A DNA stretch of 21,593 nt from CAG-170 sp022779365. Its GTDB lineage: Bacteria > Bacillota > Clostridia > Oscillospirales > Oscillospiraceae. Below are positions 21,469-21,593 of the stretch, piece by piece; the first letter of the stretch is position 1, and each line of letters starts with the position of its first letter. Position numbers and translations under genes: made by a program. The notes beneath the pieces were generated by a model. That model was not told where the DNA came from and made no database searches. It saw only the letters and a list, made by a program, of their open reading frames with translations. The DNA lies in contig JALFSI010000002.1 in the NCBI GenBank assembly GCA_022779365.1, positions 1-21,593 on the forward strand, in the 5' to 3' direction.

Positions 21469-21593
21469 AAAAGCTTGAAGAGCTTTTTATAGCGCCAACG
21501 GCGCGTCAGATTCTGCATGAGACGGCGCAGCGTGCATTCGCACGATGCGAGTGTGCGTAGCACACGGGATTCTTGATTAAATATTTTAATCAA
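21469..21593. repeat. 125-bp terminal direct repeat, right copy
   Basis: Identical to bases 1-125 in the same orientation, ending at the last base of the window inside the 31-base palindrome that is complete only at the left end (100-130). Confidence 0.95.

Overview
The window looks like chromosomal DNA from a GC-rich (about 60 percent), strictly anaerobic member of the Bacillota, most likely class Clostridia, order Oscillospirales. The reasons are strong GGAGG-type ribosome binding sites, a lone OadG-like mini-protein, FeoA/FeoB, a NifU-like scaffold next to a GGGtGRT protein, and small inverted-repeat elements of a style common in that group. The taxonomy is inference. No replication, mobilisation, phage, integrase, tRNA or rRNA gene is visible. 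The first and last 125 bases are identical and are cut exactly at the contig ends, so the molecule is circular in the assembly. It is either a real 21,468-bp circle or, more likely, a chromosomal stretch between two copies of a repeat of about 125 bp.

Layout. All genes are on the minus strand except the small OadG-like gene at the left edge. (1) 1-330: a hairpin-rich leader, the OadG-like gene and its terminator; if the ends are joined, a good promoter at 21434-21462 fires into this leader. (2) 347-2421: a YjdF/DUF2238-like membrane protein and an AI-2E family transporter. The transporter's upstream DNA is a 272-bp fold-back element that begins where transcription is predicted to start. (3) 2782-4871: feoB and feoA (ferrous iron uptake). 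(4) 5038-5261: a MITE-like element, a 7-bp tandem repeat and a terminator. (5) 5269-6435: a MalY/PatB-type PLP lyase. (6) 6514-8222: a GGGtGRT protein and a NifU-like protein in one operon with a near-consensus promoter. (7) 8355-8640: an intergenic array of perfect hairpins bracketed by two identical 26-bp palindromes. (8) 8654-11262: a PlsC acyltransferase and a two-component system (response regulator then kinase, 4-base overlap).

(9) 11366-21311: a ten-gene metabolic cluster read right to left. In transcription order it holds a PIG-L/LmbE deacetylase; a DegT-type aminotransferase, a Gfo/Idh dehydrogenase, a creatininase-family hydrolase and a second Gfo/Idh dehydrogenase (then a terminator); and a metal-ligand-less amidohydrolase paralogue, an intact amidohydrolase, a DUF4380/mutarotase-like protein, a PfkB sugar kinase and a mannitol-type dehydrogenase (then a strong terminator). 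Overlaps of 4 bases and gaps of 15-22 bases indicate polycistronic messages. The Gfo/Idh plus creatininase pairing recalls the IolG/IolN steps of the Thermotoga-type inositol pathway. With a deacetylase and an aminotransferase in front and a kinase and polyol dehydrogenase behind, the cluster may process an N-acylated aminocyclitol or unusual amino sugar. No transporter or dedicated regulator is present in the cluster, and the substrate is not known.
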